Source: Aliivibrio fischeri
Lineage (GTDB): Bacteria > Pseudomonadota > Gammaproteobacteria > Enterobacterales > Vibrionaceae
Direction: 5' to 3'
Assembly: GCA_038993745.2 (NCBI GenBank)
Contig: CP160629.1
Span: 1,674,001-1,738,000 of the forward strand
DNA: 64,000 nt
Every line of letters begins with the position of its first letter. Position 1 is the stretch's first letter. The notes below the pieces were generated by a model. The model did no database searches, was not told the origin of the DNA, and was given only the letters and a program-made list of their open reading frames with translations. The translations under genes were made by a program, and so were the position numbers. Below are positions 1 to 11,241 of this stretch, piece by piece.

Positions 1-58
1 TTTGATGAGTATTTAACATTTTTTGCTCTCTTTAAGTTCAATAATACGAATTCGGTAA

Positions 59-805
59 TTAAATGCTGAAAACTGGGTATGGTTGCAGTTCAGGAATTAA
101 CTGATGCAACTGTTGTTCATCTTGTGCAATACCTTTTGCTGAATCACATAAGTTTTGTGCTTCGTCTTTCATTTCTGTGCTGTGTTGTTTCATTTTCTCT
201 TTGATCTTAACTTGCACATCAGCGAACTGTTGCTGTAATTCAGTAAAGTTCAACTCCCCTTCTTGCATCTTTAAAGACAGAGAGTTAAATACACTCGCAA
301 AAAGTTCTTTATCCATGCTTTGCATCATCACTTCAAAATCTTGTTTCCAAGTAGTATCCACTTCTTTGAAAAAGTCATGCTCTAATACCATGTCTTTTCC
401 TTGATAAAATTTTTGCTTGGCCGTGTGACCATATTCATCAATTTTGGTCTTAACGCCTTCAAATGATCCCTTTGCATCAAATGAGGTTTCAATTTCACTA
501 ACAAAATCATTAGCTGCGGCAATGCCTTTATCTGTAAAATCGACAATTTCAGGGATATAAGCCGACACTTGTTGCTGATAACGCTCTATCGCTTCTTTTT
601 GTTTTTGAGTTAGCTGTAACTCTTTACCGTTCACAAAAACTCGACCGTCTTGATCAATTCGTAACTTATCCTGTGACTTCTCAACTTTTACTTCGCCGTT
701 TTGCGTTAAAAGAACATCATTTTCGACATTCACTGGACACATACTTGCCCACGCATTACCAGATATAATTAACATGGCAGTAGCGATCATTTTTTTGGCT
801 GACAT
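59..805 (-). CDS. DUF2884 (YggN-like) periplasmic protein
   Basis: The 248-residue product begins with a signal peptide (about residues 1-20, with ISGNAWA before a likely cleavage site) and is otherwise soluble, so it is probably periplasmic. The body is rich in Gln, Lys, Glu and Asp with long predicted amphipathic helices. The order of an N-terminal Cys segment, a short beta-like part (RVFVNGKEL at about 54-62) and a helical C-terminal half with one late Cys matches the DUF2884/YggN family, whose function is unknown. The start is the ATG at 803-805, just before the signal peptide. It is divergent from purC, and the 176-bp gap holds the purC promoter. Family assignment is from recognition; no activity is implied. 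Confidence 0.75.
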   Translation of the reverse strand: MSAKKMIATAMLIISGNAWASMCPVNVENDVLLTQNGEVKVEKSQDKLRIDQDGRVFVNGKELQLTQKQKEAIERYQQQVSAYIPEIVDFTDKGIAAANDFVSEIETSFDAKGSFEGVKTKIDEYGHTAKQKFYQGKDMVLEHDFFKEVDTTWKQDFEVMMQSMDKELFASVFNSLSLKMQEGELNFTELQQQFADVQVKIKEKMKQHSTEMKDEAQNLCDSAKGIAQDEQQLHQLIPELQPYPVFSI

Positions 806-891
806 ACGTCTTTCTTCTCTTTATTTTAATTAGTTGCTCAGTTTAACTGATTGCACCTATTTAGCTCAACTTAGAAAATTAACAGAAAAAA

Positions 892-907
892 TAGCAATCG
901 TTTGCTT
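892..907 (+). promoter_or_regulatory. PurR operator upstream of purC
   Basis: The 16-bp site TAGCAATCGTTTGCTT has the central CG and flanking GCAA/TTGC half-sites of the PurR consensus (ACGCAAACGTTTGCGT). It lies just upstream of a possible purC promoter (TTGTGG at 911-916, TATGAT at 936-941, 19-bp spacer). Known PurR control of purC in enteric bacteria supports the reading. Assignment is from the motif and position only. Confidence 0.65.
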
Positions 908-981
908 TTCTTGTGGTAGTCCCAAATAGTTCTGGTATGATGCTCTCAGTTTTTAAACTTTCTTTATATAGGAATTCTACA

Positions 982-2085
982 ATGAGTCTTTCCGATCAAG
1001 TGCTTGCAGTTAATGACGATTTACCTATTCGTACTGATAAACCAGTGCATAGTGGTAAAGTACGTTCAGTGTATTGGTTAACTGAAGAAGACAGTCGCCG
1101 TCTTATTAAAGAAAAGGGATACAATGTTGCACCTGATGCTCCCCTAGCTATCATGGTGATCAGTGACCGTATTTCTGCATTCGACTGTATCTGGCACGGT
1201 GAAGGCGATTTAAAAGGTATTCCTGGTAAAGGGGCTGCACTAAATGCTATTTCTAACCACTGGTTCCAATTATTTAAAGATAATGGACTAGCAGATAGCC
1301 ATATCCTTGATATTCCACACCCATTTGTATGGATTGTTCAAAAAGCAAAACCAGTAATGATTGAAGCTATTTGCCGTCAATATATTACAGGCTCTATGTG
1401 GCGTGCATACACTCAAGGTGAACGCGAATTCTGTGGTATTACTCTACCTGAACGTCTTGAAAAAGATGAGCAATTGGCTGAACTACTTTTAACACCATCA
1501 ACAAAAGGCATTTTAAAAGGTATTGATGGGGTTCCTGAAGTGGATGATGTAAATATCACTCGCAAGAATATCGAGGACAACTACGATAAATTTAATTTCT
1601 CTTGTATTGAAGATATCGCTACTTACGAGAAATTATTGAAAGAAGGTTTTGCCGTTATTGCTAAAGCATTAAATAAAATAGACCAAATTTTTGTCGATAC
1701 TAAATTTGAATTTGGCTATGTAGAAGATGCGCAAGGTAATGAAAAACTGATTTATATGGATGAAGTTGGTACGCCTGATTCTTCTCGTATTTGGGATACT
1801 AAGGCATATCGTTCAGGTCATATTATCGAGAACTCGAAAGAAGGTTTCCGTCAGTTTCTATTAAATCACTTCCCTGAACCGGATATTTTATTAAATAAAA
1901 ACCGCATGGAAGAGCGCTTTGCTTTAGCTGAAGAAAATGCCCTTCCTTTGGAAGCGATGATGGACCTATCTAAAACCTATTTAGATATCGCAGCAAAAAT
2001 TACTGGTGCACCAATTACATTGAGTGATAATCCAAAAGCAGAAATCATCAAAGTATTAAAAGAAGAATATCAATTAGTCGATTAG
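982..2085 (+). CDS. purC: phosphoribosylaminoimidazole-succinocarboxamide synthase (SAICAR synthetase)
   Basis: PurC joins aspartate to CAIR with ATP to give SAICAR in de novo purine synthesis, in the cytoplasm. The 367-residue product has the N-terminal SGKVRSVY nucleotide-binding loop, the [12 protein letters not shown] segment, and the conserved [13 protein letters not shown] signature near residue 260. This is the longer PurC form common in Vibrio rather than the ~237-residue enteric form. The start chosen is the ATG at 982, preceded by AGGAATT; an in-frame ATG at 913 overlaps the promoter and would add 23 unlike residues. A PurR-type operator sits upstream. The stop codon lies inside an 8-bp tandem repeat, and a hairpin terminator follows. 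Confidence 0.96.
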   Translation: MSLSDQVLAVNDDLPIRTDKPVHSGKVRSVYWLTEEDSRRLIKEKGYNVAPDAPLAIMVISDRISAFDCIWHGEGDLKGIPGKGAALNAISNHWFQLFKDNGLADSHILDIPHPFVWIVQKAKPVMIEAICRQYITGSMWRAYTQGEREFCGITLPERLEKDEQLAELLLTPSTKGILKGIDGVPEVDDVNITRKNIEDNYDKFNFSCIEDIATYEKLLKEGFAVIAKALNKIDQIFVDTKFEFGYVEDAQGNEKLIYMDEVGTPDSSRIWDTKAYRSGHIIENSKEGFRQFLLNHFPEPDILLNKNRMEERFALAEENALPLEAMMDLSKTYLDIAAKITGAPITLSDNPKAEIIKVLKEEYQLVD

Positions 2086-2110
2086 TCGATTAGTCGATTA
2101 GTCGATTAGT
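2073..2110 (+). repeat. 8-bp tandem repeat across the purC stop codon
   Basis: The unit ATTAGTCG is repeated about 4.75 times without mismatch. The first copies encode the last purC codons and supply the TAG stop at 2083-2085; later copies are untranslated. Because the stop is in the second copy, loss or gain of downstream copies would not alter the protein. Confidence 0.95.
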
Positions 2111-2133
2111 ATTTATTTTACTGATGACCAAAT

Positions 2134-2165
2134 AAAAATGGCGACCGCATTGGCCGCCATTTTTT
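2134..2165 (+). terminator. intrinsic terminator after purC
   Basis: The stem AAAAATGGCG pairs with CGCCATTTTT around a short loop, with T runs on both strands. It sits between convergent purC and the outer-membrane barrel gene and probably serves both. Confidence 0.8.
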
Positions 2166-2200
2166 ATCTCTTCATATAATGAAAACGAAAGATTTCGTAA

Positions 2201-2674
2201 TTATAGGAAGTGAACCGTTAGGTTAAGAGATGCGAAATCGATGTTTTCGTCACCAACAGTGAAGTTGTTGTAGCCAGCACCTACTGTGAACATTGGGATG
2301 ATGTTGTATTCAACACCTAAACCGAAGAATGGGTCTACGCCATCATCTTTACGGAAACCTTTTGCTTCCCAGCTGTGCATACCTGCTTTGCCGTAAACGT
2401 GTAGAGGACCAAAATCGATGCTTGGTTTAACAGCAAAGTTTACAGAAGTTACGTCTGTTGTTTGGCTACCGTAATCGTAAGAACCTAGGTTCCAAGCACC
2501 CATTTCTAAACCAATGAAAGGTAACAGACCTGTACCAATGTGAGCACCGTATACCGTTGAGCTCTCGCTTCTGTAATCAGCAGAACCAACTTGTACACCG
2601 CCGTAAACTAGTGAATCTGCCGCTGCTGTTGCTGATACGCTTGCTAAAGCTAACGCTAAAAGTGTCTTTTTCAT
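2201..2674 (-). CDS. small outer-membrane beta-barrel protein
   Basis: The 157-residue product has a clear signal peptide (MKKTLLALALASVSATAAA, cleaved before DSLVYGG). The mature part alternates hydrophobic and polar residues with Gly/Tyr/Trp-rich strand segments and ends in a C-terminal Phe-Leu (NLTVHFL), as in 8-stranded outer-membrane barrels of the OmpA/OmpX/opacity type. The start is the ATG at 2672-2674, preceded by AGGATTTAAG; a longer in-frame start at 2707 would put a non-signal segment ahead of it. No ligand or function can be named. It is probably monocistronic; its terminator is shared with purC. Confidence 0.75.
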   Translation of the reverse strand: MKKTLLALALASVSATAAADSLVYGGVQVGSADYRSESSTVYGAHIGTGLLPFIGLEMGAWNLGSYDYGSQTTDVTSVNFAVKPSIDFGPLHVYGKAGMHSWEAKGFRKDDGVDPFFGLGVEYNIIPMFTVGAGYNNFTVGDENIDFASLNLTVHFL

Positions 2675-2783
2675 CTTAAATCCTATTTTTACAAAAGGGA
2701 GCGGCAACCTTTGACGCTCTTTTTAATATTATTGTTATTGAAGCAATTAACATGCCGAAATTAATTCTAGTGTAGGCGATACA

Positions 2784-5700
2784 TTAACAATCGGCAATGG
2801 CATTTTTGACTCGTTTATCAGAAACTGGATATGGCGTACCCAATTGTTGAGCAAAATAGCTAACTCTTAACTCTTCAATCATCCAACGGATCTCTTTTAC
2901 TTTGTCAGGGATTGGCTGTCCTTTCGGTATCTTATTCAGTAATTCTTTATAATCACTGGTGATCCCTTCAACTTTAAGCAAATGCATACGGTCACGATTT
3001 GGATCGATCGGCAATTTTTCCATTCGACGTTCAATCGCTTTCATGTAACGGTGGATATCTTGAAGACGCTTCCAACCACACTCCGTTGCAAATCCTTTAA
3101 AGATAAGATTTTCTATCTGAGCTTTAATATCCGAAAGCGCAAACGCCATGCTTAAATCAACACGCCCTTTTAACTTTTTCTGAATTTGGAAAGCGGTAGT
3201 TAAAATCGTTTCAACTTGTTTTGCAATCTCAACAACCGTATCCCCAAGCTCTGCTCGAATATGTTCTTTCATTTTTTCAAAGGCTTCAGGTTGCCAAACA
3301 AGACCACCCTGCTCATCAATTAACTTATCGATGCCACAAGCAATACAATCATCAATCAAGTCCATCACACGACCATACTGATTAAAGTACAAGCCTAATT
3401 TCGATTTATTAGGAAGATTGTCATGTAAATACTTAATTGGCGATGGCACATTAAGAAGAATTAAACGGCGTTGGCCTGCCTTCATTGCATTGTGCTGCTC
3501 TTCTTCTGTTTCAAACAGTTTAATTTCTACACTGTCTTTACCATCAACAATCGCTGGATAAGCTTTAACTTCAAATCCACCACGCTTTTGTTTATACAGC
3601 GTTGGTAACTCACCAAAGCTCCATGTTTTAAGGCCTTTTTGCTCAATATCATCATCAGCAACTTGTGATAATGTTTCTTGAACTTTATCTTTTAAGCCTT
3701 CTTTTAACTCATACAAATCACGACTTTCTTTTAGCTTGCGATTACGATGGTCAACAACACGGTATGTTACTTTTAAGTGATCTGGGATCTGTTCAAGTTT
3801 CCAATCTTCACGTAACACTTCAAACCCTGTCATTCGACGAAGTTCTTTCTCTAAACTGTCTAACAACGGCGCTTCAAATGGTACAGCACGAGATAAAAAT
3901 GCATCGGCATAATTAGGTGCTGGTACGAAATTCTTACGTACGGTTTTAGGTAACGACTTAATCAATGCCATAACTAATTCGTGACGTAAACCCGGAATTT
4001 GCCAATCAAAGCCATGAGGCTCAACTTGGTTTAAAATTGGTAGTGGTACATGTACCGTTACACCATCGCTGTCTTGTCCCGGCTCAAATTGGTAACTTAA
4101 TTTTAGTTTTAAGTTTCCTTGATGCCAGAAGTTTGGATAATCTAAATCCGTTACATGGCTTGCATCACCACGGAACAGCATTTCTTTTTCAAAGTTTAAT
4201 AACTCTGGCGTCTCTTTTTGCGCTTTCTTCCACCACGTATCAAAGTGACGACCAGAAACCACATCGACACCGACTCGTTGATCGTAGAATTCAGCTAGCT
4301 GATCATCATCAACAAGAATATCGCGACGACGAGACTTATGCTCAAGCTCTTCAACTTCTTGTAATAACTTACGGTTTTGCTTAAAGAACTGATGTTTAGT
4401 GTGCCAATCACCTTCAACTAATGCTGAGCGAATAAAAATTTCACGACACGCAGGCGCATCGATCGCACCGTAGTTAATTTGTCGTTTAGGTACGATTGGA
4501 ATACCGTAAATAGTGACTTTTTCATAAGCCATTACTGCCGCTGATTTCTTCGACCAATGTGGCTCGCTGTAGCTACGTTTAATCAAATGTCCTGCTAATG
4601 GTTCAATCCATTCAGGTTGAATTTTCGCAACAATTCGACCCCAAAGTTTTGAGGTTTCAACCAATTCAGCAACCATTACCCATTTTGGTTGTTTCTTGAA
4701 TAAACCAGACGCTGGAATATGTGGAATCGTGCATTACGTGCACCTTGGTATTCATTCTTTTCTTGATCTTTTTGACCAATATGAGAAAGCATACCTGCTA
4801 AAATTGCAGTATGAACACCTTGATAGCCTGCCGCTTCTTGGTTCACTTTGTAATTAAGCTCTTTCATTACTTGGCTTAATTGATAGTGAACATCTTGCCA
4901 TTCACGTACACGTAAATAGTTCAAAAAGTCTTTACGACATTGCTTTCTAAATTGATTACTTGAAAGCTCTTTCTGTTTTGCTTTTACATGTTCCCACACG
5001 TTCACAAACGTTAAGAAATCCGAATCTTCATGATTAAAGCGTTTATGTTTATCATCAGATTGCTGTTTCTTATCGCTTGGACGCTCACGTGGGTCTTGAA
5101 TTGATAGCGCCGCCGCAATGATCATCACTTCTTGTAATGCATTATATTTCGGGGCTTCAAGTACCATTCTAGCTAAACGTGGATCAATCGGAAGACGTGC
5201 TAATTCACGACCAACTTTAGTTAAGCTTTTCTTCGGGTCTTTCGCATTTGAATTAATCGCACCTAGCTCTTCAAGTAGCTTGATACCATCTTGAATATTG
5301 CGATTATCAGGGGCTTCTACAAATGGGAAGGCTTGAATATCACCTAACCCTAACGCTGTCATCTGTAAAATTACAGACGCTAGGTTAGTACGTAAGATCT
5401 CAGGGTCGGTAAACTCTGGACGAGAAATAAAATCTTCTTCAGAGTAAAGACGAATACAGATACCTTCAGATACACGACCACAACGACCTTTACGCTGATT
5501 TGCACTGGCTTGTGAAATCGCTTCGATTGGTAAACGTTGTACTTTGGTGCGATAGCTATAGCGACTAATACGTGCAGTACCTGGATCTATAACGTATTTG
5601 ATTCCCGGAACAGTAAGAGATGTTTCTGCTACGTTAGTGGCTAATACAATTCGACGACCAGCGTGTGGTTGGAAGACACGATTCTGCTCTTGTGCAGATA

Positions 5701-6679
5701 AACGTGCGTATAACGGTACAATTTCCGTATCACGTAGATTACGTTTTTCTAATGCTTCTGCGGTATCACGAATTTCTCGTTCACCCGTCATAAAGATCAG
5801 AATGTCACCCAGCCCTTCTTCACACAGTTCATCTACTGCATCAAAGATACCTTCTAATTGGTCACGATCGGTATCATCACCATCTTCAACAATTGGGCGA
5901 TAACGAGTTTCAACCGGATAAGTACGACCAGATACTTCAATCATTGGTGCATTATTGAAGTGTTTTGAGAAACGCTCAGGATCGATAGTTGCTGACGTGA
6001 TAATGACTTTTAAATCAGGACGCTTTGGTAATAACTCACGTAAATAACCCATAATAAAATCGATGTTTAAGCTGCGTTCGTGCGCTTCATCGATAATTAA
6101 TGTGTCGTATTGATTTAAGTAACGGTCATTCTGGATCTCAGCCAGTAAGATACCATCCGTCATTAATTTAACTTGTGTACGGTCAGAGACTTGATCATTA
6201 AAACGAACTTTATAACCAACATGGCTACCTAGTTCTGTCTCCATCTCTTCAGCAATACGATCTGCTACTGAACGAGCCGCTAAACGACGAGGTTGCGTAT
6301 GACCAATATTACCAAACTTACCGCGACCTAGTTCTAAACAGATTTTAGGTAACTGCGTGGTTTTACCTGAACCGGTTTCACCAGCAACGATAACCACTTG
6401 GTTATTTTTGATTGCTTCTGCAATTTCATCTTTTTTCTGGCTAACAGGTAGTTGTTCTGGGTAAGAAATCGTCGGACGATCAGTTTCACGATTATTCGCC
6501 GTTTGCATTGATTGTGCGATATCTAATGCAATTTCATCAAACACGGCGTGTCTTGATTCTTCTTTTTTGATTCGAGATGCGCCTTGAATGCGTTTACTTA
6601 GGCGAAAACGATCACGCATCATACATTCACTTAATGCTTTTCTAAGTGTTGATGCTGAATTTTGATTTGATTGACTCAA
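2784..6679 (-). CDS. hrpA: ATP-dependent RNA helicase HrpA (one frameshift)
   Basis: HrpA is a DEAH-box RNA helicase, in E. coli linked to mRNA processing and rescue of stalled ribosomes. The 5' part (4676-6679) has Walker A GETGSGKTTQ (about residues 100-109), DEAH in IDEAHERS (about 197), SATI and QRKGRCGR. The 3' part (2784-4676) carries the OB-fold and the HrpA-specific C-terminal domain. Joined, they give about 1298 residues, the usual HrpA length. The frame is lost near 4714-4717: adding one base restores the expected FPASGLFKKQPKW junction. The start appears to be TTG at 6677-6679 with AGGAAA just upstream. The break is probably a sequencing deletion; if real, the C-terminal half would be lost. 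Confidence 0.93.
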
Positions 6680-6860
6680 AATATTTCCTACTGAATCTTT
6701 TATTTATTCTAATAACTAAAGCAATTCTATCACATTCTTGTCTCTATCGAGCCTTAGTAGACAAAAATCTGTTTTACTTAAATGTAATAATTCTCGATTG
6801 CTCGAACTAATACCTATTTGCTAAACTGAATAGATTAATCCCAACCATTAAGACAGTCGT

Positions 6861-7187
6861 ATGGAATTTAACGGTAAGCAAATCGAGCGTGACGCTCAAG
6901 GGTATTTAAAAAACCACACAGATTGGTGTGAAGAGTTAGTTCCACTTCTAGCAAAAGAAGAGAATATTGAACTGACCGAAGCTCACTGGGAAGTAGTACG
7001 TTTCGTTCGTAACTTTTACGATGAATTTAAAACCTCTCCAGCAGTTCGCATGCTTGTAAAAGCAATGGAAAAAGAGCATGGCCCTGAAAAAGGTAACAGC
7101 AAATACCTATTTCAATTATTTAAGTTAGGACCTGCAAAACAAGCGACAAAATTAGCGGGTTTACCGAAACCGGCAAAATGCCTATAA
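6861..7187 (+). CDS. tusE: sulfurtransferase TusE (DsrC family)
   Basis: TusE takes sulfur from the TusBCD complex and passes it with MnmA to make the 2-thiouridine of tRNA wobble positions. The 108-residue protein has the family layout, with the internal [13 protein letters not shown] helix and FYDEF segment and, decisively, a penultimate catalytic Cys in the terminal KPAKCL. It is complete and of typical length. The ATG at 6861 lies downstream of the divergent hrpA start region. In E. coli tusE neighbours yccX and yccA; here the acylphosphatase gene (yccX counterpart) is still adjacent but convergent, while yccA is 53 kb away. Confidence 0.93.
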   Translation: MEFNGKQIERDAQGYLKNHTDWCEELVPLLAKEENIELTEAHWEVVRFVRNFYDEFKTSPAVRMLVKAMEKEHGPEKGNSKYLFQLFKLGPAKQATKLAGLPKPAKCL

Positions 7188-7210
7188 CATCGCTTCTTAT
7201 TGCTTAACTT

Positions 7211-7252
7211 TGGCAAGAATTAATACATTTTAAAATCGGTTAATTCTTGCCA
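7211..7252. repeat. inverted repeat between tusE and acyP
   Basis: Perfect 13-bp arms (TGGCAAGAATTAA and TTAATTCTTGCCA) enclose a 16-base loop. It covers the stop codon of the minus-strand acylphosphatase gene and lies 24 bp past tusE. No T tract follows on either side, so it may be an RNA-stabilising hairpin rather than a classic terminator. Confidence 0.7.
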
Positions 7253-7491
7253 TTGTGTCTCTTCTTTCTCTATTGAATCTACTCTCGCTAATTGCGGCCC
7301 AACCTGTAACCATTCAAGAAATTGATTAATTTTATCTTCATTACCACATACTAACACTTCGACAGAACCATCTTCTTGATTACGTGCATAGCCGGTTAAA
7401 CCAAGTTTTAACGCGTTATGAGCGGTATGAAAACGAAAACCTACACGCTGTACTTTTCCCTTACATTAAATAGATATGATTTTTGTGACAT
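7220..7491 (-). CDS. acyP: acylphosphatase (one frameshift; hidden gene)
   Basis: Acylphosphatase hydrolyses carboxyl-phosphate bonds in the cytosol. The reading frame starts at the ATG at 7489-7491 (MSQKSYLFNV), then loses one base: a T run at 7461-7462 (+ strand) needs three Ts. With the base restored, the product reads on as GKVQRVGFRFHTAHNALKLG, then LTGYARNQEDGSVEVLVCG, ending ELTDFKMY: the family signature with the catalytic Arg in VGFRF and Asn in YARN. The restored length is 90 residues, exactly usual for the family. It is convergent with tusE. Because of the frameshift it is missed by simple ORF calling. A true pseudogene cannot be excluded, but the same lesion type recurs across the window. 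Confidence 0.88.
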
Positions 7492-7577
7492 GCTTCACCT
7501 ATAAGTGTCGATTATAATAAGAATTTCTTAATCATGAGATATTATCCTTCGCTCCTCATCATATATACGGATTTATT

Positions 7578-8981
7578 ATGAAAGAAACGGCATTTCGTTG
7601 GATTGACAAATATCTTATTCACCTCAAGATCCAAGAAAAATTTTATTTACTCTTCTTACTTCCAACTTTGGCACTTTTTAGCCTGATGTTTATTATGAAC
7701 TCAGCCGCTGACAGTATGATGTCTGAAACCTTAGAACATGAAGTTCAATTTATTGCTTCTATGTTAGATCAACAAAATATATCTCGCCAAGATGCAATTA
7801 CCCTACTGTCTCAATCAGCAGAGTTTACTGTGGGTTCTGGTGAGCATACCGCTTATGTTGCTTCTGGAAACTACAGCATAAATGCAAATTCCGATGTAAC
7901 CCTATGGTCTACATTATCAAGCCTACAATTATCATTAATCATAGGCATTTTATTGGTAATGGCCATTGGTGTTTATTACATTATGACATTCATCGGTGGT
8001 GCAATGTTCACAATGAATAAAGCGTTAGAAACACTTGAGTCTGGTGATCTTACGCAACGTCTAAACTTCTTCCCAGTAAGAGATGAATTTAGCACCATTG
8101 CTATGACCATTGATAAATTGGCTGAGCGTGAGCAACAGCTAGTGTTAGCCATGCAGGAATCAGTGGCATTAATCCAACAAATGAGTTCAGAATTAAGCCA
8201 AAACAGTTATAAAAGCTCAGATGCTTCTGATAAACAATTAGCTCAACTTGATCTTTTATCTAGCGCAGCAGAAGAGATGGCGACATCTATCCAAGAAGTC
8301 GCAAGCTATACACATGAAGCGTCTTCTCAATCAACGGATGCGATGGAATCTGCACGCTTAGGACAATCTCAAGTTGATTCTGCCGTTAGCTCTATTCAAG
8401 CTTTAGCACAAGAAATTAATCAAGCGGCAAATGCGGTTCAAGAATTAGATTCAGATGCTGCAAAAATTGATGAAGTGGTGACTACAATCAACGCTATTTC
8501 TGAACAAACTAATTTATTAGCGCTTAATGCCGCAATTGAAGCTGCACGAGCTGGTGAGCAAGGTCGTGGATTTGCAGTGGTTGCCGACGAAGTTCGTACA
8601 TTAGCAAGCCGTACTCAGCAAGCAACGGTTGAGATTCAGACCATGATTGAAGCATTACAAAATAACAGTAAGTCATTATTAACATTAACGTCGAACACGG
8701 TGACTAATGCTGAAACTGGTCAAGAATTAATGCATAAAGTTCACAATGATATTTCAAACATTGCAGAGCGTAACGATACGATAGCTCAAAGTAATAATGA
8801 AATCGCAACCGCAGCAACTCAACAAGGAGAAGTTGCGGCAAGTATCGCTTCAACCGTTGAAGATGTTCGTACTCAGTCAAATCAAGTTCATCAGATGATC
8901 AAAGATTCTGAATCGAATATCGAACAATTGCGAATAAAAGGCCAAGATTTAGAGTTACTATTAAATGGCCTAAAAGCATAG
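7578..8981 (+). CDS. methyl-accepting chemotaxis protein
   Basis: The 467-residue protein is a transmembrane chemoreceptor signalling to CheA/CheW. TM1 is about residues 22-40 and TM2 about 117-137, with an unusually short periplasmic sensing segment of ~75 residues between them, too short for a full dCache or four-helix domain. A HAMP linker follows, then the signalling coiled coil with the conserved hairpin tip ([19 protein letters not shown], then [12 protein letters not shown]). No CheR-docking pentapeptide ends the protein. It is followed 298 bp later by a second receptor, with no chemotaxis core genes nearby. Ligand unknown. Confidence 0.93.
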   Translation: MKETAFRWIDKYLIHLKIQEKFYLLFLLPTLALFSLMFIMNSAADSMMSETLEHEVQFIASMLDQQNISRQDAITLLSQSAEFTVGSGEHTAYVASGNYSINANSDVTLWSTLSSLQLSLIIGILLVMAIGVYYIMTFIGGAMFTMNKALETLESGDLTQRLNFFPVRDEFSTIAMTIDKLAEREQQLVLAMQESVALIQQMSSELSQNSYKSSDASDKQLAQLDLLSSAAEEMATSIQEVASYTHEASSQSTDAMESARLGQSQVDSAVSSIQALAQEINQAANAVQELDSDAAKIDEVVTTINAISEQTNLLALNAAIEAARAGEQGRGFAVVADEVRTLASRTQQATVEIQTMIEALQNNSKSLLTLTSNTVTNAETGQELMHKVHNDISNIAERNDTIAQSNNEIATAATQQGEVAASIASTVEDVRTQSNQVHQMIKDSESNIEQLRIKGQDLELLLNGLKA

Positions 8982-9279
8982 TTAATAAATTTAAGCCATT
9001 TATATTTTTTATTTATAGATGGCTTTCATCCCTTCCATTTAAATATATGTGTCAACATTCGTTTGACGCTTATTTACAATAAGTAACATTTTTATCATTA
9101 GATATATTTCAAACCGATATTAAATGCGAAATACATCACACTTCCTATCTTTATTTTACTATAAATTCCGCTCTCAGGTGCTTTACAAAAATGCACTTAT
9201 TTATATAACAAAATAACACTATTTTTGAATATATATCAAATAATGATATTTATTTGCGTATACATTCAGGAGAGCAAAC

Positions 9280-11241
9280 ATGAACCACTCCTTTATATTT
9301 AAACTATCGCTAAATAAACCTTTACTAGCGTTATTGCTTGCACCAGTTTTCACTTCTCTTATTTTATTCGCTGTCGTTGCGTTTTTAATAGATAACCGTA
9401 ACAATGAAGTTGAAGATAATATTATTCAAACCGCAGAAAGAGCCGCTCTTGGTTCTGAAATTATGCAACTACGCCACAATTGGCAAGAAATCCGTGTAAA
9501 AAATAGAGATACAATGTCTGAAAATGGACAAGCTATGCAAGAGCAACAAAAAGAATTACAAAAGGCATTTGTATCCACAAACACTCATATCAAAGAGAAC
9601 ATTCTGTCATCAAAGGTCTTAAGTGATGCAGGTAAGGCCGATATAGCTAATTTACAAAAAACATTAATTGATTACGAAAAAAGTATTAATACTTCAGTAA
9701 AAATATTAACTGAGTTATATGATGCTCAAATCGCCACTCCTATTTTTTGGCAACCAATGGTTGAAGTACTTACTTTTATTGGTCCTATATATAATGGTTC
9801 TGCATCAGATTGGGAAAAAGAGCGCATTACTTTTACCACTAACGTAGAGCGTTTTTATGACAGTTTAAGTCGAATGGTTAATGGTAGAGATTTGAGCGAA
9901 CAAAAAACAGCAGAACAATATCTTACTTCAATTACTTCTTTTTTAAGTCAATATAATAAATACCCTGAGGTTAAATACTTTACTGATAATGTTTTTGGTT
10001 CATATTTATCTCTATACCAAGAAAGTATTAATACCTTAAAAGCAAACTCTGAACAGTCTAAACTACGTGTAAAGATGGTTGAAGATATTACTAATGTGAT
10101 TTCAACTGTAAATGCGCGTCAAGTTGAATTCACGCAAACACTAAATCAACGTTCTTTGAATGCAAGTAAAAATGTAGAAAACACTCAAATTTGGTCATGG
10201 TTTGGGGCAGCCGTACTTTCTACTTTTATCGCACTATTACTTGCTCGTAATATTAATAATGTCTTAGCTGCTATTTCAAAAACAATTGCAGCAATGGCTA
10301 AACAAAATTTAACGACATTAACTAATTTATCAGGCACAAACGAACTTGCAGTTCTTGCTACAAATTTAGATGCTTCAATTAAAAACATGGCCAATATGGT
10401 TGGCTCTGTCAGAGAACAGAGTAATGATGTTGCCTCCTCTTCGACCGAACTTGCGTGTGTAATGACACAAAGCTCAAGTAACGCAGAAGAACAAAGCGCA
10501 CAGATAGAACAAATTGCAGCTGCAGTGACTGAACTATCAGCCTCTTCAAACTTAGTGGCTGATTCTGCGAAAAATACAGAATTACAAGCAACAGAAGCAG
10601 CAACACTGTGTGAATTAGGTCAAGAGATTGCTGAGCAAAATAAAACACGTGCAGATGACTTAACCACTCAATTAAGTGAAACTGCATCTGTTGTTGAAAA
10701 CTTACGTACTCACTGTGTAAGTATTGAAGAAGTAGCAACAGTTATTAATAATATTTCTGAACAAACTAACTTACTTGCGTTGAATGCGGCGATTGAAGCT
10801 GCTCGTGCTGGTGAAATGGGACGCGGTTTTGCGGTTGTTGCCGACGAAGTTCGTAACCTTGCAGGGAAAACACAACAATCAACGGTTCACATTAAGAAGA
10901 TCATTTCTGAACTGCAATCTTACTCATTAGATGCGACAGAAAAAGTAGACGGCTGTTTAGACACGATTACCTTAACTCGTGAAACATCAATTCAGTCTTA
11001 CGATCACTTAGCGAATATCAATGCTGCAATTCAGTCTATTTACGGTAGCTCAACTGAAATGGCTTCGGCAGCACTACAACAATCAAATGCGGTTGAAGAA
11101 ATTACAGGAACAGTTATTGGTATTAAAGAAATCATTAATCAAAACGTAACTGGTATTGAAGAATCAAGTAAAGCGTCAAACTTCTTATCAGAGCTAGCAG
11201 AACAACAACGCTCACAACTTGAGCTGTTTAAAATTAAATAA
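9280..11241 (+). CDS. methyl-accepting chemotaxis protein with large periplasmic domain
   Basis: The 653-residue chemoreceptor has TM1 at about residues 18-37, a ~265-residue periplasmic helical domain rich in Gln and Asn, TM2 at about 302-322, HAMP, then a signalling domain with the conserved tip [19 protein letters not shown] followed by [17 protein letters not shown]. The periplasmic region is long enough for a helical-bundle (HBM-like) sensor, but this is inference. The ATG at 9280 follows AGGAGAG. The 298-bp upstream gap is very AT-rich; no flagellar sigma-28 box is convincing there. It ends without a CheR-binding pentapeptide. Ligand unknown. Confidence 0.92.
   Translation: MNHSFIFKLSLNKPLLALLLAPVFTSLILFAVVAFLIDNRNNEVEDNIIQTAERAALGSEIMQLRHNWQEIRVKNRDTMSENGQAMQEQQKELQKAFVSTNTHIKENILSSKVLSDAGKADIANLQKTLIDYEKSINTSVKILTELYDAQIATPIFWQPMVEVLTFIGPIYNGSASDWEKERITFTTNVERFYDSLSRMVNGRDLSEQKTAEQYLTSITSFLSQYNKYPEVKYFTDNVFGSYLSLYQESINTLKANSEQSKLRVKMVEDITNVISTVNARQVEFTQTLNQRSLNASKNVENTQIWSWFGAAVLSTFIALLLARNINNVLAAISKTIAAMAKQNLTTLTNLSGTNELAVLATNLDASIKNMANMVGSVREQSNDVASSSTELACVMTQSSSNAEEQSAQIEQIAAAVTELSASSNLVADSAKNTELQATEAATLCELGQEIAEQNKTRADDLTTQLSETASVVENLRTHCVSIEEVATVINNISEQTNLLALNAAIEAARAGEMGRGFAVVADEVRNLAGKTQQSTVHIKKIISELQSYSLDATEKVDGCLDTITLTRETSIQSYDHLANINAAIQSIYGSSTEMASAALQQSNAVEEITGTVIGIKEIINQNVTGIEESSKASNFLSELAEQQRSQLELFKIK

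Noticed and set aside
913..981. Upstream start for purC at 913
   Set aside because: It would translate the promoter region and lacks a ribosome binding site; ATG 982 has AGGAATT and matches the family start.
4037..4384. Plus-strand frames inside hrpA (also 3665-3916, 5598-5903)
   Set aside because: Antisense shadows of the conserved helicase with no ribosome binding site or family match.
8982..9279. Flagellar sigma-28 promoter before the second chemoreceptor
   Set aside because: An ACCGATAT resembles the -10 but no TAAA-type -35 is at the right spacing.
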